Below are positions 1 to 9,062 of a stretch of DNA of 64,000 nucleotides, piece after piece (position 1 is the stretch's first letter; each line of letters begins with the position of its first letter). The notes beneath the pieces were generated by a model. It was not told the DNA's origin. It was given only the letters and a program-made list of their open reading frames with translations, and made no database searches. Origin of the DNA: Bacteroidales bacterium (GTDB lineage: Bacteria; Bacteroidota; Bacteroidia; Bacteroidales; Paludibacteraceae); the NCBI GenBank assembly GCA_012517575.1, contig JAAYUQ010000011.1:1-64000 (forward strand). Reading direction: 5' to 3'. A program made the position numbers and the translations under genes.

Positions 1-879
1 CAAAGGTTCGTGAATGCAGCTCCCTTTTCCATCTGACATGGCTTCAAAACGCTTGTACGCTTTGCCTTCAGCATAAACGATAAGCCGATTGGCTGGCAGA
101 AATTCGTTAACCATATTAATCGCCTGATCCATAAACCCACCACTGTTTTCGCGCAAATCGATGATGAATTTTTTGGCGCCTTTATTTTTTAAACCGGCTA
201 TGGCGTTAAGAAATTCGTCATAAGTAGTTTCGGCGAATTTGCTGACTTTGATAAATCCGACGCCGGGTTGAATCATATAAGCAATATCCACAGAATTTAC
301 AGGCACTTTACCTCTTATGATTTCGTAATGTAAAATTTCGCGTGTTCCATGACGCCGAATCCCCAGTTTGACTTTTGTTCCTTCAGGTCCGCGAAGCTTT
401 TTCATCACTTTTTCATTGGTGATGTTTTTCCCGACAAAAGACGTGTCATTGACTTCTATAATCCTGTCGCCGGCCATTAAACCAGCTTTTTCGGAAGGGC
501 CTCCATTAATCACAGATATAATCATGACGGTATCGTTCTGAATGTTGAATTGTACGCCAATACCGCTGAAACTTCCTTCCAGTTCGCTGTTGATATCCGA
601 CAAGTCTTCTGCAGGAATATAAACCGAATGGGGATCAAGTTTTGAAACCACATCTTGCATGACGTTTTCGGTCAGTTCGTGCATATCGAGAGTATCGACA
701 TAATTGGTGTTGATAATGTTAATCAATTCATCTACTTTCGACGATTTACCCCATTGCAAAACATTGTTCCAAGAAGACAGCAAAGCTTTGCGCGCCAATA
801 AATTACCTAAAAGTAAACCAAAGATAACAGCAACAAATAAAATCAGCGGTAAGTAAAAACTCTTTTTATTCAGCTTCAT
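1..879 (-). CDS. S41-family C-terminal processing protease (CtpA/Prc-like), 3' part cut by window edge
   Basis: Periplasmic serine protease of the tail-specific family. The start ATG is at 879 and the frame stays open to base 1, giving about 293 residues. Read from the sequence: an N-terminal hydrophobic segment (FYLPLILFVAVIFGLLLG) that looks like a signal anchor, a helical region with KLDPHSVYIPAEDL, a PDZ domain (from about GSFSGIGVQF through INGGPSEKAGLMAGD), then the S41 domain with IIDLRENSGGFMDQAI. The catalytic Ser/Lys pair lies beyond the window, so activity cannot be judged here. It follows the dCMP deaminase on the same strand but is separated by a good terminator, so it is probably transcribed separately. 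Family assignment is firm; the substrate is unknown. Confidence 0.92.
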   Translation of the reverse strand, partial: MKLNKKSFYLPLILFVAVIFGLLLGNLLARKALLSSWNNVLQWGKSSKVDELINIINTNYVDTLDMHELTENVMQDVVSKLDPHSVYIPAEDLSDINSELEGSFSGIGVQFNIQNDTVMIISVINGGPSEKAGLMAGDRIIEVNDTSFVGKNITNEKVMKKLRGPEGTKVKLGIRRHGTREILHYEIIRGKVPVNSVDIAYMIQPGVGFIKVSKFAETTYDEFLNAIAGLKNKGAKKFIIDLRENSGGFMDQAINMVNEFLPANRLIVYAEGKAYKRFEAMSDGKGSCIHEPL

Positions 880-895
880 GTGTATTTAATATTTT

Positions 896-945
896 AAAAA
901 AATCCCATTTATAAAATAAGACTTTTATTTAACAATTAAATGGGA
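896..945 (-). terminator. intrinsic terminator after the dCMP deaminase gene
   Basis: On the minus strand the arm TCCCATTTA (911-903 complement) pairs perfectly with TAAATGGGA (945-937 complement). A second nested 6-bp stem lies inside. The outer stem is followed by a run of seven T (902-896 complement). It lies 26 nt past the stop of the deaminase and before the protease start. Confidence 0.8.
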
Positions 946-971
946 ATTCGGTTCAAATTTCGAAATAAAAA

Positions 972-1397
972 TCAGATATCGTCGCCCAGATACACCACTT
1001 CAATGCCGGCACGCTCCAAAAGTTCAATCCCATCCATGATTCGGTAATGTTCGCCGTACACTACTCTTTTAATGCCTGCCTGAATTATTAATTTGGCGCA
1101 TTCCATGCAGGGAGAAGCGGTTACGTAAAGCGTTGCGCCGTCGCTGCTGTTGTGTGAACGAGCTACTTTTGTTATGGCATTTGCTTCTGCATGAAGCACA
1201 TAAGGTTTGGAATTACCGTTTTCATCTTCACAGTTATTTTCAAATCCCGCGGGTGTGCCATTGTATCCATCCGAAATAATCATTTTGTTTTTAACCAGTA
1301 AAGCGCCCACCTGTCTGCGTTGGCAATAGGAATTTTCTGCCCATATTCTGGCCATACGCATATATCTGGTATCCAACAATTTCTGCTTTTCATTCAT
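972..1397 (-). CDS. dCMP/cytidine deaminase family protein (ComEB-like)
   Basis: Zinc-dependent deaminase of 141 residues, most likely dCMP deaminase, converting dCMP to dUMP for dTTP synthesis in the cytoplasm. The zinc motif is complete: H69-A-E71 and P-C97-M-E-C100. The early VGALLVKNKMIISDGYNGTP segment is typical of the dCMP deaminase branch rather than of TadA. The start overlaps the stop of mpl by 4 nt (ATGA type), so the two are translationally coupled and co-transcribed. No effector-site analysis is possible by eye. A guanine or other deaminase is less likely. Confidence 0.9.
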   Translation of the reverse strand: MNEKQKLLDTRYMRMARIWAENSYCQRRQVGALLVKNKMIISDGYNGTPAGFENNCEDENGNSKPYVLHAEANAITKVARSHNSSDGATLYVTASPCMECAKLIIQAGIKRVVYGEHYRIMDGIELLERAGIEVVYLGDDI

Positions 1398-2788
1398 AAG
1401 TTCTGGTTTTTTTCATCTGTTTCACAATGAATCTTTTCGTTGACAATTTTATTCACATCCAAACCCGAAAAGTTTCCCGACGACATAAATAATATCGCCG
1501 AATTTTTATAATCAATTGATTTTAACGCTTTTTCCAAGTCTTCCTTATTGGTATAAACTTGCAAATTAGCTCTTCCAAAACCTTTTTTTACCTGTTCGGG
1601 TTCAAATTGTTTTAGTCTTTTCTGTGTAATTATTTCAGGGTCGTAATATACCATAGCTTCGTCTGCTTGGTCCATGCAATCGGTATATTGTGGAAGAAAA
1701 TCTTCCATCAGACTGCTGAAGGTGTGCAGTTCAAGGCAGGCGATTAACTTGCGATGAGGATATTGTTGACGAACGGCCTTGATGGTGGCTCTAACTTTGG
1801 AAGGAGAGTGAGCAAAATCTTTAAAAACCACTGTATCATTGTTTTCTACTAATTTCTCCAATCGATTGGAAGCACCCGGAAATTCAGAAATAGCCGTAAA
1901 AAAATCGTCGTCGGAAATACCGATTTGATGACAGGCAATATGTGCGGCAGATAAATTTTGTAAATTGTGTTCTCCAAAAATTTTTAGTGGAATTTCCCTG
2001 TTTTTTGTTTTCAGCCACGTTATCCCATTTCTTAATTCATAAGAAGGTGTATGATAGGGGAAAGCCACGATGTCGCGTCGAAGTTGCTGAACTATTTTGT
2101 TCAGATTTTCATCTCCATCAAAATAGATCAGTCTTCCTTGCAATTCTATTAAGTCGGTGAATTTTTTAAATTGTTCCAAATAGTTTTCAAAAGTTGGGAA
2201 AACATTCATGTGATCCCATGCAATGCCGGTAAGTATGGCAATATGCGGATGATACAAATGAAATTTGGGACGTGGGTCGAGTGGGGAGGTGAGGTACTCG
2301 TCTCCCTCGAAAACAGCTATGCGCGAATCGTAAGAGAGTCTGACCATGTTCTCAAAACCTTCTATTTGAGCGCCAACCATATAATCGGTTTCAATTTTCA
2401 GCTTGTTCAATACGAATAAAATCATGGCCGTTGTAGTGGTTTTTCCATGACTTCCGCCCACGACAATGCGTGTTTTATTTCGTGTCTGCTGATAAAGGTA
2501 TTCGGGAAAAGAATATATTTTCAGTCCCAATTCTTTTGCTTTCAGCAGTTCGGGATTATCTTCACGAGCATGCATGCCGAGAATTACAGCATTCAACCCA
2601 TTGTGGATACGGTCGGGATCCCAGCCCATTTTTTCGGGTAACAATCCATGCTCTTTCAGTCTCGAATAGGAAGGTTCAAAAATCTCATCATCCGAGCCGG
2701 TAACTTTATAGTTGTTTTTTTTACTTAGTGCGATGGCTAAATTATGCATGGCTGCTCCGCCAATGGCAATAAAATGAACTCGTTGCAT
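1394..2788 (-). CDS. mpl: UDP-N-acetylmuramate:L-alanyl-gamma-D-glutamyl-meso-diaminopimelate ligase
   Basis: Mur-ligase family enzyme of 464 residues that joins recycled murein tripeptide to UDP-MurNAc in the cytoplasm. Visible marks: N-terminal Rossmann start HFIAIGGAAMHNLA, the ATP loop GGSHGKTTTT at residues 111-120, the GDEYLTS and DHMNVFPT signatures of the central domain, and the C-terminal FKDFAHSPSKVRAT segment typical of Mpl rather than MurC. Length is normal. A TATTTTTG box at 2855-2848 (minus strand) could be its -7 element. Together with the downstream deaminase it forms a two-gene operon. Confidence 0.93.
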   Translation of the reverse strand: MQRVHFIAIGGAAMHNLAIALSKKNNYKVTGSDDEIFEPSYSRLKEHGLLPEKMGWDPDRIHNGLNAVILGMHAREDNPELLKAKELGLKIYSFPEYLYQQTRNKTRIVVGGSHGKTTTTAMILFVLNKLKIETDYMVGAQIEGFENMVRLSYDSRIAVFEGDEYLTSPLDPRPKFHLYHPHIAILTGIAWDHMNVFPTFENYLEQFKKFTDLIELQGRLIYFDGDENLNKIVQQLRRDIVAFPYHTPSYELRNGITWLKTKNREIPLKIFGEHNLQNLSAAHIACHQIGISDDDFFTAISEFPGASNRLEKLVENNDTVVFKDFAHSPSKVRATIKAVRQQYPHRKLIACLELHTFSSLMEDFLPQYTDCMDQADEAMVYYDPEIITQKRLKQFEPEQVKKGFGRANLQVYTNKEDLEKALKSIDYKNSAILFMSSGNFSGLDVNKIVNEKIHCETDEKNQNL

Positions 2789-2819
2789 ACGATTGGAAGG
2801 TTTTTTATAATTTTATTGC

Positions 2820-2827
2820 TACTTTTG
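2820..2827 (+). promoter_or_regulatory. -7 box TACTTTTG for the MBL-fold gene
   Basis: TAnnTTTG match on the plus strand, 62 nt before the ATG at 2889, in the short divergent gap with mpl. A TTGG at 2793-2796 is a poor -33 candidate (spacing 23). Confidence 0.4.
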
Positions 2828-2847
2828 TGGAAAGTATTTTTATTATG

Positions 2848-2855
2848 CAAAAATA
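2848..2855 (-). promoter_or_regulatory. -7 box TATTTTTG for mpl
   Basis: Matches the Bacteroidota -7 consensus TAnnTTTG on the minus strand, 60 nt before the mpl start. No clear TTTG -33 partner. Confidence 0.4.
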
Positions 2856-2888
2856 CGAAGAAAATACGAATCGAAAGCTACTTTCAAC

Positions 2889-3722
2889 ATGAAAATATAT
2901 AAAATAGAAGCCGGGTTTTTCGACTGTGATGGTGGAGCCATTTTTGGCGTAGTTCCCAAAAAAGTTTGGCAGAAACGTTATCCATGCAACCAAGAAAATT
3001 TTTGTACATTGGCAATGCGTTGCCTGTTGATCGATACGGGTGAAAAACTCGTTTTGATAGATAGTGGCACGGGCGACAAACAATTGGATTATTTGAAATA
3101 TTACAATTTTAAGGGAGTTGTGAATTTTGAATTGGCTCTGCAAAAATTGGGATACAGTTGTGGAGATGTTACTGATGTGATTTTGACCCATTTGCATTTC
3201 GATCATTGCGGAGGATGTACCTATTATGATGCCGAACGGAAAAATGTGTTGCTCACTTTTCCTAATGCTGTTCACTGGGTGGGAGAAAGTCAGTGGAAAA
3301 ATTTTCTCGAACCGAACGTCAGGGAAGGAGATTCATATTTTCCTGAAAATATGCTCCCTGTACAGGAAGCAGGGAAGTTGCAATTGGTGAAGGAAAACCG
3401 CTTTCTTTGTCCGGAAATAGAACTTCGAATTTTCAACGGTCATACCGTAGGACAATCGGTAAGTTATATACAATATTTGGGCAAAACATGGATTTATGTT
3501 GGCGATGTGATTCCCGTAGCACCAGCCATTCCGTTGGCTTGGGTATCGGCTTTCGATGCTTATCCGGTAACTTCGATGCAAGAAAAGAAAATTCTTTTGC
3601 AGGAAGCTGAAGAAAAACATCAAATTCTCGTGTTTGAGCAAGATGCTTATACCGAATGTTGTACCGTGAAAAAATCGAATGATAATTTCAGAATGGATGA
3701 AAATTTTCCTTTCCCAAACTGA
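2889..3722 (+). CDS. metallo-beta-lactamase-fold hydrolase
   Basis: MBL-fold protein of 277 residues with no signal peptide, so probably a cytoplasmic hydrolase; the substrate is unknown. The main metal motif HLHFDH is intact at 101-106. The third-motif His is at 185 (NGHTVGQ) and the bridging Asp at about 206 (VGDVIP). The last metal ligand, usually His in a FEHDA-type motif, is Gln251 here (FEQDAYTECC), so one site may bind metal poorly. The N-terminal layout (GAIFGVVPKKVW, then LIDTG and VLIDSGTG) is that of lactonase/alkylsulfatase-like members. It stands alone between divergent mpl and the convergent gamma-carbonic-anhydrase gene, whose stop is 5 nt away. Confidence 0.88.
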   Translation: MKIYKIEAGFFDCDGGAIFGVVPKKVWQKRYPCNQENFCTLAMRCLLIDTGEKLVLIDSGTGDKQLDYLKYYNFKGVVNFELALQKLGYSCGDVTDVILTHLHFDHCGGCTYYDAERKNVLLTFPNAVHWVGESQWKNFLEPNVREGDSYFPENMLPVQEAGKLQLVKENRFLCPEIELRIFNGHTVGQSVSYIQYLGKTWIYVGDVIPVAPAIPLAWVSAFDAYPVTSMQEKKILLQEAEEKHQILVFEQDAYTECCTVKKSNDNFRMDENFPFPN

Positions 3723-3727
3723 TTTTT

Positions 3728-4258
3728 TTATTTTTCTTTTTCTTTTTCCTGATACCAGCTTGCATAAAGGGAATAATTGTGTGCAATGCGGCGATTCATT
3801 TCATTGGTTTGTTCCGGTTCCACATTTTTTACAAACTTTGCCGGGACGCCTGCCCACAAAGTATAAGGCGGAACTACAGTATTGCTTAAAATGAGAGCGC
3901 CTGCTGCTACTATTGCCCCTTCGCCTATCTCGGCATGGTCGAGAACCACAGCACCCATTCCGATTAAGGCATAATCGTGAATTTTTGCACCGTGAAGTGT
4001 TACGTTGTGTCCGACAGAAACATAATCACCAATTTCAATGGTCGATTTCTGGTAGAGTGTATGCAGCACTGATCCATCTTGAATGTTGACATGATTTCCA
4101 ATCCTGATGGAATTGACATCTCCTCTCAATACTGCATTGAACCATATGCTGCATCCTTCGCCCATTGTAACATCGCCTACCACTACTGCTGTTTCGGCCA
4201 GAAAACAATTGTTCCCGATTTTAGGATGAAAACCTCTTATCGATTGAATATATGCCAT
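3728..4258 (-). CDS. gamma-carbonic-anhydrase-like hexapeptide-repeat protein
   Basis: Left-handed beta-helix protein of 176 residues in the YrdA/PaaY/CaiE group. Three metal-ligand histidines can be placed at H66 (GSVLHTL), H84 (VGHNVTLHG) and H89, and the conserved RGD at R45. This is the pattern of zinc or iron gamma-carbonic anhydrases. Hexapeptide turns of the type [LIV]-G-x4 run through the whole protein. The long acidic loop of Cam-type enzymes is absent, and short proteins of this group often have no measured activity, so true carbonic anhydrase function is not assured. It is monocistronic on the minus strand, facing the MBL gene. Confidence 0.87.
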   Translation of the reverse strand: MAYIQSIRGFHPKIGNNCFLAETAVVVGDVTMGEGCSIWFNAVLRGDVNSIRIGNHVNIQDGSVLHTLYQKSTIEIGDYVSVGHNVTLHGAKIHDYALIGMGAVVLDHAEIGEGAIVAAGALILSNTVVPPYTLWAGVPAKFVKNVEPEQTNEMNRRIAHNYSLYASWYQEKEKEK

Positions 4259-4324
4259 AATTTTATTGATTGCTTAAAAAATTTGTTTGTCTAAAAAATG
4301 TATCCGTAGATTGAATTTGTGCAG

Positions 4325-4332
4325 CAAAAATA
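4325..4332 (-). promoter_or_regulatory. -7 box TATTTTTG for the gamma-carbonic-anhydrase gene
   Basis: TAnnTTTG match on the minus strand, 66 nt before the start codon at 4258, in an otherwise featureless gap of 128 nt. Confidence 0.4.
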
Positions 4333-4386
4333 CTCAAAATTATAGAGATTCGATTTCTTTTTGATTTGAATTAATTCATATTGGCT

Positions 4387-5352
4387 TTATACTTGCAAAT
4401 TCTCGATATTTCTACGTTTTTTGTGTAACTCTGCCAAATAAATTTGTTCGGTTTGTCCCGGTGTAGGAACAAGTATTGCTTTGCTCAGGCAGTCGAGTGT
4501 TTGCAAATCCATGATGGTTGAATATCCCGAACGGGCAATAATTTTTTTTGCTCCTTTCAAAAAGGAAACCATTTCTTGGGTGGGAAGATGAGAAACTTTG
4601 GTTAGATTTCCAATTTGAGTTGTGGTTTGTTTCTGTTGTGGCAGTCCCTGAATCATTAACGATTTGGCTGTGTCTATACTGAATTTTTCCGTCATTTGTT
4701 TCTCGAAAATGCTGCGTTGCGGTTCCGGCCCTGAAAGAACTATTACTGTTTCATAGTCAAAGTTTGGGATAATGTTTTGCAGTGGTTGAAAACGCGAAAG
4801 AATACCAATAAAATGAGCATTATCCGGCAGCGGATAACGATGCGATAAATCGCCTGAGAAATTTTCATCTCCTTCCAAGTCGGGAATCCAGCATTCGTCA
4901 TAATGATGAATAAAAAAACGATGAAGTCGCCAGATAACCGGTTCCATGAACTTCAATACAGGTGGCATTTTGACCATTAGTTGATGGGTAATGTAAATGG
5001 AAAATACCTTTTTGTTCCAGCAGCCAAAACGGTTGTCGGAAATAACGCGGTCGAACTGTTCCTGTTTTAAAAGCCGACGTAGCCAATCATGATCTTGAAA
5101 GATATTGTAAAAAATACGCGGAACGCTTTTCAACATGGCCCAGATTTGTGAATTACCTGTGCTGTAACGAATATTTTGAGTAGGAGCTTCCAAAAAGCGA
5201 AGTTCGGGGAATTCGAGGTGAAGAAACTGGTTCGGCAACCCATCTGCAGCGATAACTACTTCATTACCTTCCGAAATCAGTTGACGAATAATGGGAACAC
5301 AACGTGCTGCATGACCTAATCCCCAATTTAAAGGACAAACGAGTATTTTCAT
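4387..5352 (-). CDS. glycosyltransferase-like protein (MurG/UGT fold)
   Basis: Protein of 321 residues from the ATG at 5352, whose start MKILVCPLNWGLGHAARCVP is the nucleotide-sugar glycosyltransferase N-terminal motif (G-H near the front). A longer frame begins at 5418 but would overlap the upstream radical SAM gene by 50 nt; the 16-nt gap from 5352 is more natural. The C-terminal half holds the donor-binding style stretch IARSGYSTIMDL and PTPGQTEQ. No signal peptide. The acceptor and sugar are unknown; undecaprenyl-linked or lipid glycosylation is possible. It is last in the dnaG, DUF3267, radical SAM run. Confidence 0.78.
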   Translation of the reverse strand: MKILVCPLNWGLGHAARCVPIIRQLISEGNEVVIAADGLPNQFLHLEFPELRFLEAPTQNIRYSTGNSQIWAMLKSVPRIFYNIFQDHDWLRRLLKQEQFDRVISDNRFGCWNKKVFSIYITHQLMVKMPPVLKFMEPVIWRLHRFFIHHYDECWIPDLEGDENFSGDLSHRYPLPDNAHFIGILSRFQPLQNIIPNFDYETVIVLSGPEPQRSIFEKQMTEKFSIDTAKSLMIQGLPQQKQTTTQIGNLTKVSHLPTQEMVSFLKGAKKIIARSGYSTIMDLQTLDCLSKAILVPTPGQTEQIYLAELHKKRRNIENLQV

Positions 5353-5368
5353 TCTTCGATTTTGGTAA

Positions 5369-6139
5369 TTACCCTGAAACAGTAACGTCGAATCCGTGAT
5401 CTTTAGCTCTTTCGGCAATACGATTCAGTTCATCCAGTGGAATTTTTTCCAACGTTTTCAAAGGCGTTTCTCTGTCAATGGTATAAATCATAACTTGAGT
5501 TGCATTCATTTCCTTCAATGCTTTCAGCCATGCTTCTATTTCCTTGTCGGAAGTATTGTCGATTTTTTCACCGTTGATTTCGCCACGAATAAATAAAGTC
5601 TGAACAATCATTTTGCCTTCAAACTTTTTTAAATGTTCTATCAGCCATCGAACAGTGATATACTTTCTTACCGGTCGGTCGAGCAATTGCAAAGTGTGGT
5701 CGAAAGCGCTGTCGAATTTTAAAATATTGTCGTCCACTTTTTTTAGGGCATTGAATACATTTGGTTTGTGAATTTGTGTGGCATTGGATAAAACACCTAC
5801 TTTTGCATTGGGACAATATTTATCCCTCAATTCAAGTGTATCGTCGATAATTCCGGCAAAATCAGGATGAAGTGTAGGCTCTCCATTTCCTGCAAAAGTT
5901 ATTATATCGGGTATTTGTCTGTCGGTTGCCATTTCTTTCAACCTCAATTCCAACGCATCACTCACTTCCTTTTGGGTGGGAAGTTTGGCATGTTTCCCGG
6001 TAGTGTTAAAACCACATTCGCAATACAGGCAGTCGAAGCTGCAAATTTTAGCATCTACAGGCAATAAATTGATACCCAGAGAAATACCAAGACGCCTGCT
6101 ATGAACAGGTCCAAAAATAATCTGATCAAATAAAATCAT
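5369..6139 (-). CDS. radical SAM protein (COG0731-like)
   Basis: Protein of 256 residues. The radical SAM cluster motif is C-S-F-D-C-L-Y-C, that is CX3CX2C, preceded by FGPVHSRRLGISLGINLLP, a start typical of COG0731 proteins distantly related to the tRNA-wybutosine enzyme TYW1. The SAM-binding glycine stretch appears as TFAGNGEPTLHP. A further Cys follows directly (CECG). No SPASM domain. Conserved widely in Bacteroidota but, as far as I know, without a proven reaction; RNA modification is a family-based guess. It follows the DUF3267 gene with a 63-nt gap and precedes the glycosyltransferase by 16 nt. Confidence 0.82.
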   Translation of the reverse strand: MILFDQIIFGPVHSRRLGISLGINLLPVDAKICSFDCLYCECGFNTTGKHAKLPTQKEVSDALELRLKEMATDRQIPDIITFAGNGEPTLHPDFAGIIDDTLELRDKYCPNAKVGVLSNATQIHKPNVFNALKKVDDNILKFDSAFDHTLQLLDRPVRKYITVRWLIEHLKKFEGKMIVQTLFIRGEINGEKIDNTSDKEIEAWLKALKEMNATQVMIYTIDRETPLKTLEKIPLDELNRIAERAKDHGFDVTVSG

Positions 6140-6202
6140 TCCTTTGTTTTAATTTCTAATAACGTTAAATTGTACCTCGAAGAATATTGTTTCCTACAAA
6201 AA

Positions 6203-6850
6203 TTACAACGAAACATTTTTTCTTTTTTCTTTTCCATAAAAATAAGTTTTACCTTCTTCTTTCACATCGAAGGTAACAATTTCCAACTCAGGGCGGTTTT
6301 GAAAAAAACACAACAGTCCAAAATCACCCGCAGCAAAAAGGCTGTGCAAACCAAAAACCGAAATAAAGAAATAGAATGCCGGTTGTTGATAAAAGAAAAT
6401 CATGCCAATCAGTGATAAAAAACTAATCAAAACGGTTGGAGACAAAGCAATTATTTTAAATTGTCGATAATCAACTACCGCCTTATCGGCTTGCACATAA
6501 AACATGAACTTTTTGGGTTGACAGCCAAAGAACAGATGTCGTGCGCCTATTGCCAGGTAAGCCAGAGCATGAACCAGTTCATGAAAAACGATTAGTATAG
6601 TAAAGGAGAAAACAATACCCGCCACGAGCCAAAGCAAACCCTCTGCTTGTTGATGGATGAAATAAGGCATGAAGGCTTTGAAAGTTCCCAGCATAAAAGC
6701 CAGACTACCTGCTAATTGGTAAGAATTTGCAGCGCGTGCCCATTGTTGGTTTTCGGTAATTTCGTTGACAATGAAATTTTTTATTTCTTTATGTGAAAGT
6801 GATGCGATTTCTTTGTACTCGGTATCCTTTATCAATTCTTCGTAAGTCAT
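6203..6850 (-). CDS. DUF3267 membrane protein, putative zincin peptidase
   Basis: Integral membrane protein of 215 residues with about four hydrophobic segments. It carries a zinc-peptidase motif H90-E-L-V-H94 placed inside a hydrophobic stretch, then GARHLFFGCQPKKFMFYV, as in DUF3267 proteins, which resemble site-2-type membrane metalloproteases. A third metal ligand cannot be assigned by eye. Function unknown. The gene starts 15 nt after the dnaG stop and is probably co-transcribed with it. Confidence 0.75.
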   Translation of the reverse strand: MTYEELIKDTEYKEIASLSHKEIKNFIVNEITENQQWARAANSYQLAGSLAFMLGTFKAFMPYFIHQQAEGLLWLVAGIVFSFTILIVFHELVHALAYLAIGARHLFFGCQPKKFMFYVQADKAVVDYRQFKIIALSPTVLISFLSLIGMIFFYQQPAFYFFISVFGLHSLFAAGDFGLLCFFQNRPELEIVTFDVKEEGKTYFYGKEKRKNVSL

Positions 6851-6865
6851 TTTTTGAGAAGCTAA

Positions 6866-8821
6866 TTATAATTTTACAACAATGCGTTCTCCCAAATTCT
6901 TGGCAAGTTGATTTTTAATTTCTTCCAATTGGCTGATTTGAATCATCAGGACTCGAACCAACTCGTCGTCATGGTTTTCTGCAGCTATCTTCATTTCCAG
7001 TAATTTTTGCCTGATTTGCGAAAGAATAATGCTGTTTTTATATTCCAACACGGCACGTTCGGCAAATTCCCTGATTTTATCGATTTCGGGCTCATTATTT
7101 CCTGTTTTTTTATAAATTTTGCTGAGCGTATATTTTTCGGAGATCAGCTCTGCCGTCAGTTTGCTGATTTCCGAATGAGTGTGATACAGAAAAAAATTTT
7201 GAATATTAATATCTTTTTGAAAGCAATGATTTTTGTATTCCTGAAGCATTTGAGCGTACAGGGGATGAATAAATTCCAGCTGATCCTGTTCGAGGTCTTC
7301 AATAATAAAATCTTCCACTGTGATGGGATTCCTGTTTTCTTCGTCGGAATAGTACAAAGCCGACTTTCCATATTTGATTAATACTTGCAGAATATTTCGT
7401 TCTTCTTCTTCAAATTTTTGATTTTCTGCATTCAGCATTTCCTGAGGCGAAACGGGATGTGGCTTTTGCTCGGCGGAAGAAGCCGAAATATCGTTTTGTC
7501 GAAGTTTTTTTTCGCTTTCTTTTCTTTTCAGTTTATTGATTTCGTGGTAAAGAATTTCCTCGTTTACGTGAAGCAGGTTACTGCATTCCTTAACATATTC
7601 GGCTCTCACAATCGGTTCGGGAATGATGGCAATGCTTCGAACGATGTCCAAAATCAAATTGGAACGTTTGATGGGATCGTTTTCTGCATCTTCCATCAAC
7701 AGTTTGGTTTTGAAACGGATAAAATCTACCGAATTGTCTCGGATATAATTTTGAAGATCCACCGCATTGAGTTTGTGGGAAAAAGAATCGGGATCTTCTC
7801 CTTCTGGCAACAAAACGACCTTTATATTCAATCCTTCTTCCAGCAACAAATCAATTCCCCTCAATGAAGCTTTAATGCCGGCAGCATCGCCGTCGTAGAG
7901 TACGGTAACATTGTTGGTAAATCGGTGAATAAGACGAATTTGAGCCGGAGTGAGGGAGGTTCCCGACGAGGCTACTACATTTTCTATGCCGCTTTGATGA
8001 AGAGATATTACGTCAGTATAGCCTTCCACCAACAAACAGCGGTCTTCTTTTACGATGGCCTGCTTGGCAAAATACATTCCGTAGAGTTCGCTTCCTTTGT
8101 GGTATATTTCTGACTCTGGAGAATTGAGGTATTTAGCTGTTTTGTCGTCCTTTTTAATGACTCTGCCCCCAAAAGCAATAATTTTGCCGGAAAGAGAATG
8201 AACGGGAAATATCAGACGTCCGCGAAAACGGTCGGTAAGTCGATTATTTTCCGTTTCGATGGTGAGTCCGGTTTTTACGAGATATTTTTTATTGTAACCC
8301 GCTTTCAATGCCTTTTGCGTAAAAGCATCGTGCTCATCGAGGCAGTAGCCCAACTGAAATTTTCGAATCATGTCTTCTCTGATGCCGCGTTCCATGAAAT
8401 AACTCAACCCGATAGTTTTTCCGTCGATATGATGATAAAGTGTATCGGAAAAGTATTTTTGTGCAAATTCGTTTACCAGCAACAGGCTTTCACGTTCGTT
8501 GTGGAGTTCCTTTTCTTCATCGGTCAATTCTCTTTCCTGAACTTCTATGTTGTACTTTCTCGCAAGGAATTTCAAAGCTTCATAATAGGACAGCTGCTCA
8601 TGCTCCATTATGAAATGAACCGCATTTCCACCTTTTCCACAACCAAAGCATTTGAAAATTCCTTTGGCCGGCGAAACGGTAAACGATGGCGTTTTTTCGT
8701 TGTGAAACGGACACAATCCAATCATGTTTACGCCTCTTTTTTTGAGCGTAACATAATCGGAAACCACATCCTGAATTTGTGCAGCTTCCATAATTCGGTC
8801 AATGGTGGCTTGGTCTATCAT
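6866..8821 (-). CDS. dnaG: DNA primase
   Basis: Bacterial primase of 651 residues that lays RNA primers at the replication fork. The N-terminal zinc finger uses C37, H40, C58 and C61 (GLCPFHNEK and FKCFGCGKGG). The catalytic core with TOPRIM motifs follows: LVEGYTD and YDGDAAG. After about residue 440 comes a Lys/Glu-rich linker and a C-terminal helicase-binding-type domain. It is the first gene of a four-gene minus-strand run. A TAGATTTG box at 8878-8871, 50 nt before the start, is the likely -7 element. Confidence 0.96.
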   Translation of the reverse strand: MIDQATIDRIMEAAQIQDVVSDYVTLKKRGVNMIGLCPFHNEKTPSFTVSPAKGIFKCFGCGKGGNAVHFIMEHEQLSYYEALKFLARKYNIEVQERELTDEEKELHNERESLLLVNEFAQKYFSDTLYHHIDGKTIGLSYFMERGIREDMIRKFQLGYCLDEHDAFTQKALKAGYNKKYLVKTGLTIETENNRLTDRFRGRLIFPVHSLSGKIIAFGGRVIKKDDKTAKYLNSPESEIYHKGSELYGMYFAKQAIVKEDRCLLVEGYTDVISLHQSGIENVVASSGTSLTPAQIRLIHRFTNNVTVLYDGDAAGIKASLRGIDLLLEEGLNIKVVLLPEGEDPDSFSHKLNAVDLQNYIRDNSVDFIRFKTKLLMEDAENDPIKRSNLILDIVRSIAIIPEPIVRAEYVKECSNLLHVNEEILYHEINKLKRKESEKKLRQNDISASSAEQKPHPVSPQEMLNAENQKFEEEERNILQVLIKYGKSALYYSDEENRNPITVEDFIIEDLEQDQLEFIHPLYAQMLQEYKNHCFQKDINIQNFFLYHTHSEISKLTAELISEKYTLSKIYKKTGNNEPEIDKIREFAERAVLEYKNSIILSQIRQKLLEMKIAAENHDDELVRVLMIQISQLEEIKNQLAKNLGERIVVKL

Positions 8822-8870
8822 ACGAATAGAATGAATTTTAAAAAAACAACTTTTCTCTTGAAATAAAACA

Positions 8871-8878
8871 CAAATCTA
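8871..8878 (-). promoter_or_regulatory. -7 box TAGATTTG for dnaG
   Basis: TAnnTTTG match on the minus strand 50 nt before the dnaG ATG. No convincing -33 TTTG at 18-20 nt. Confidence 0.4.
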
Positions 8879-9062
8879 CTGATTTTATTCAAGAATTTAG
8901 CTGGGGAAAATTTAAAAATTGAAAATTTCCGATTGTTCCGTTTTTAAAGTTGCAGGGTGCATCTTTTTCTGAAAATTTTATAATTTTTTATATATTCACT
9001 TGCTCCTCAGCAGAAAAATGTGTTATTTTGAATCAAATTTTAATTCAAAAAAATCCATTTTG

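Noticed and set aside
2805-3275. Open frame antisense to the MBL-fold gene.
   Set aside because: Lies opposite conserved metal motifs and has no features of its own.
8198-8866. Open frame of about 220 codons antisense to dnaG.
   Set aside because: Shadow of dnaG; the residues are Phe/Tyr-rich in a way typical of reversed AT-rich genes.
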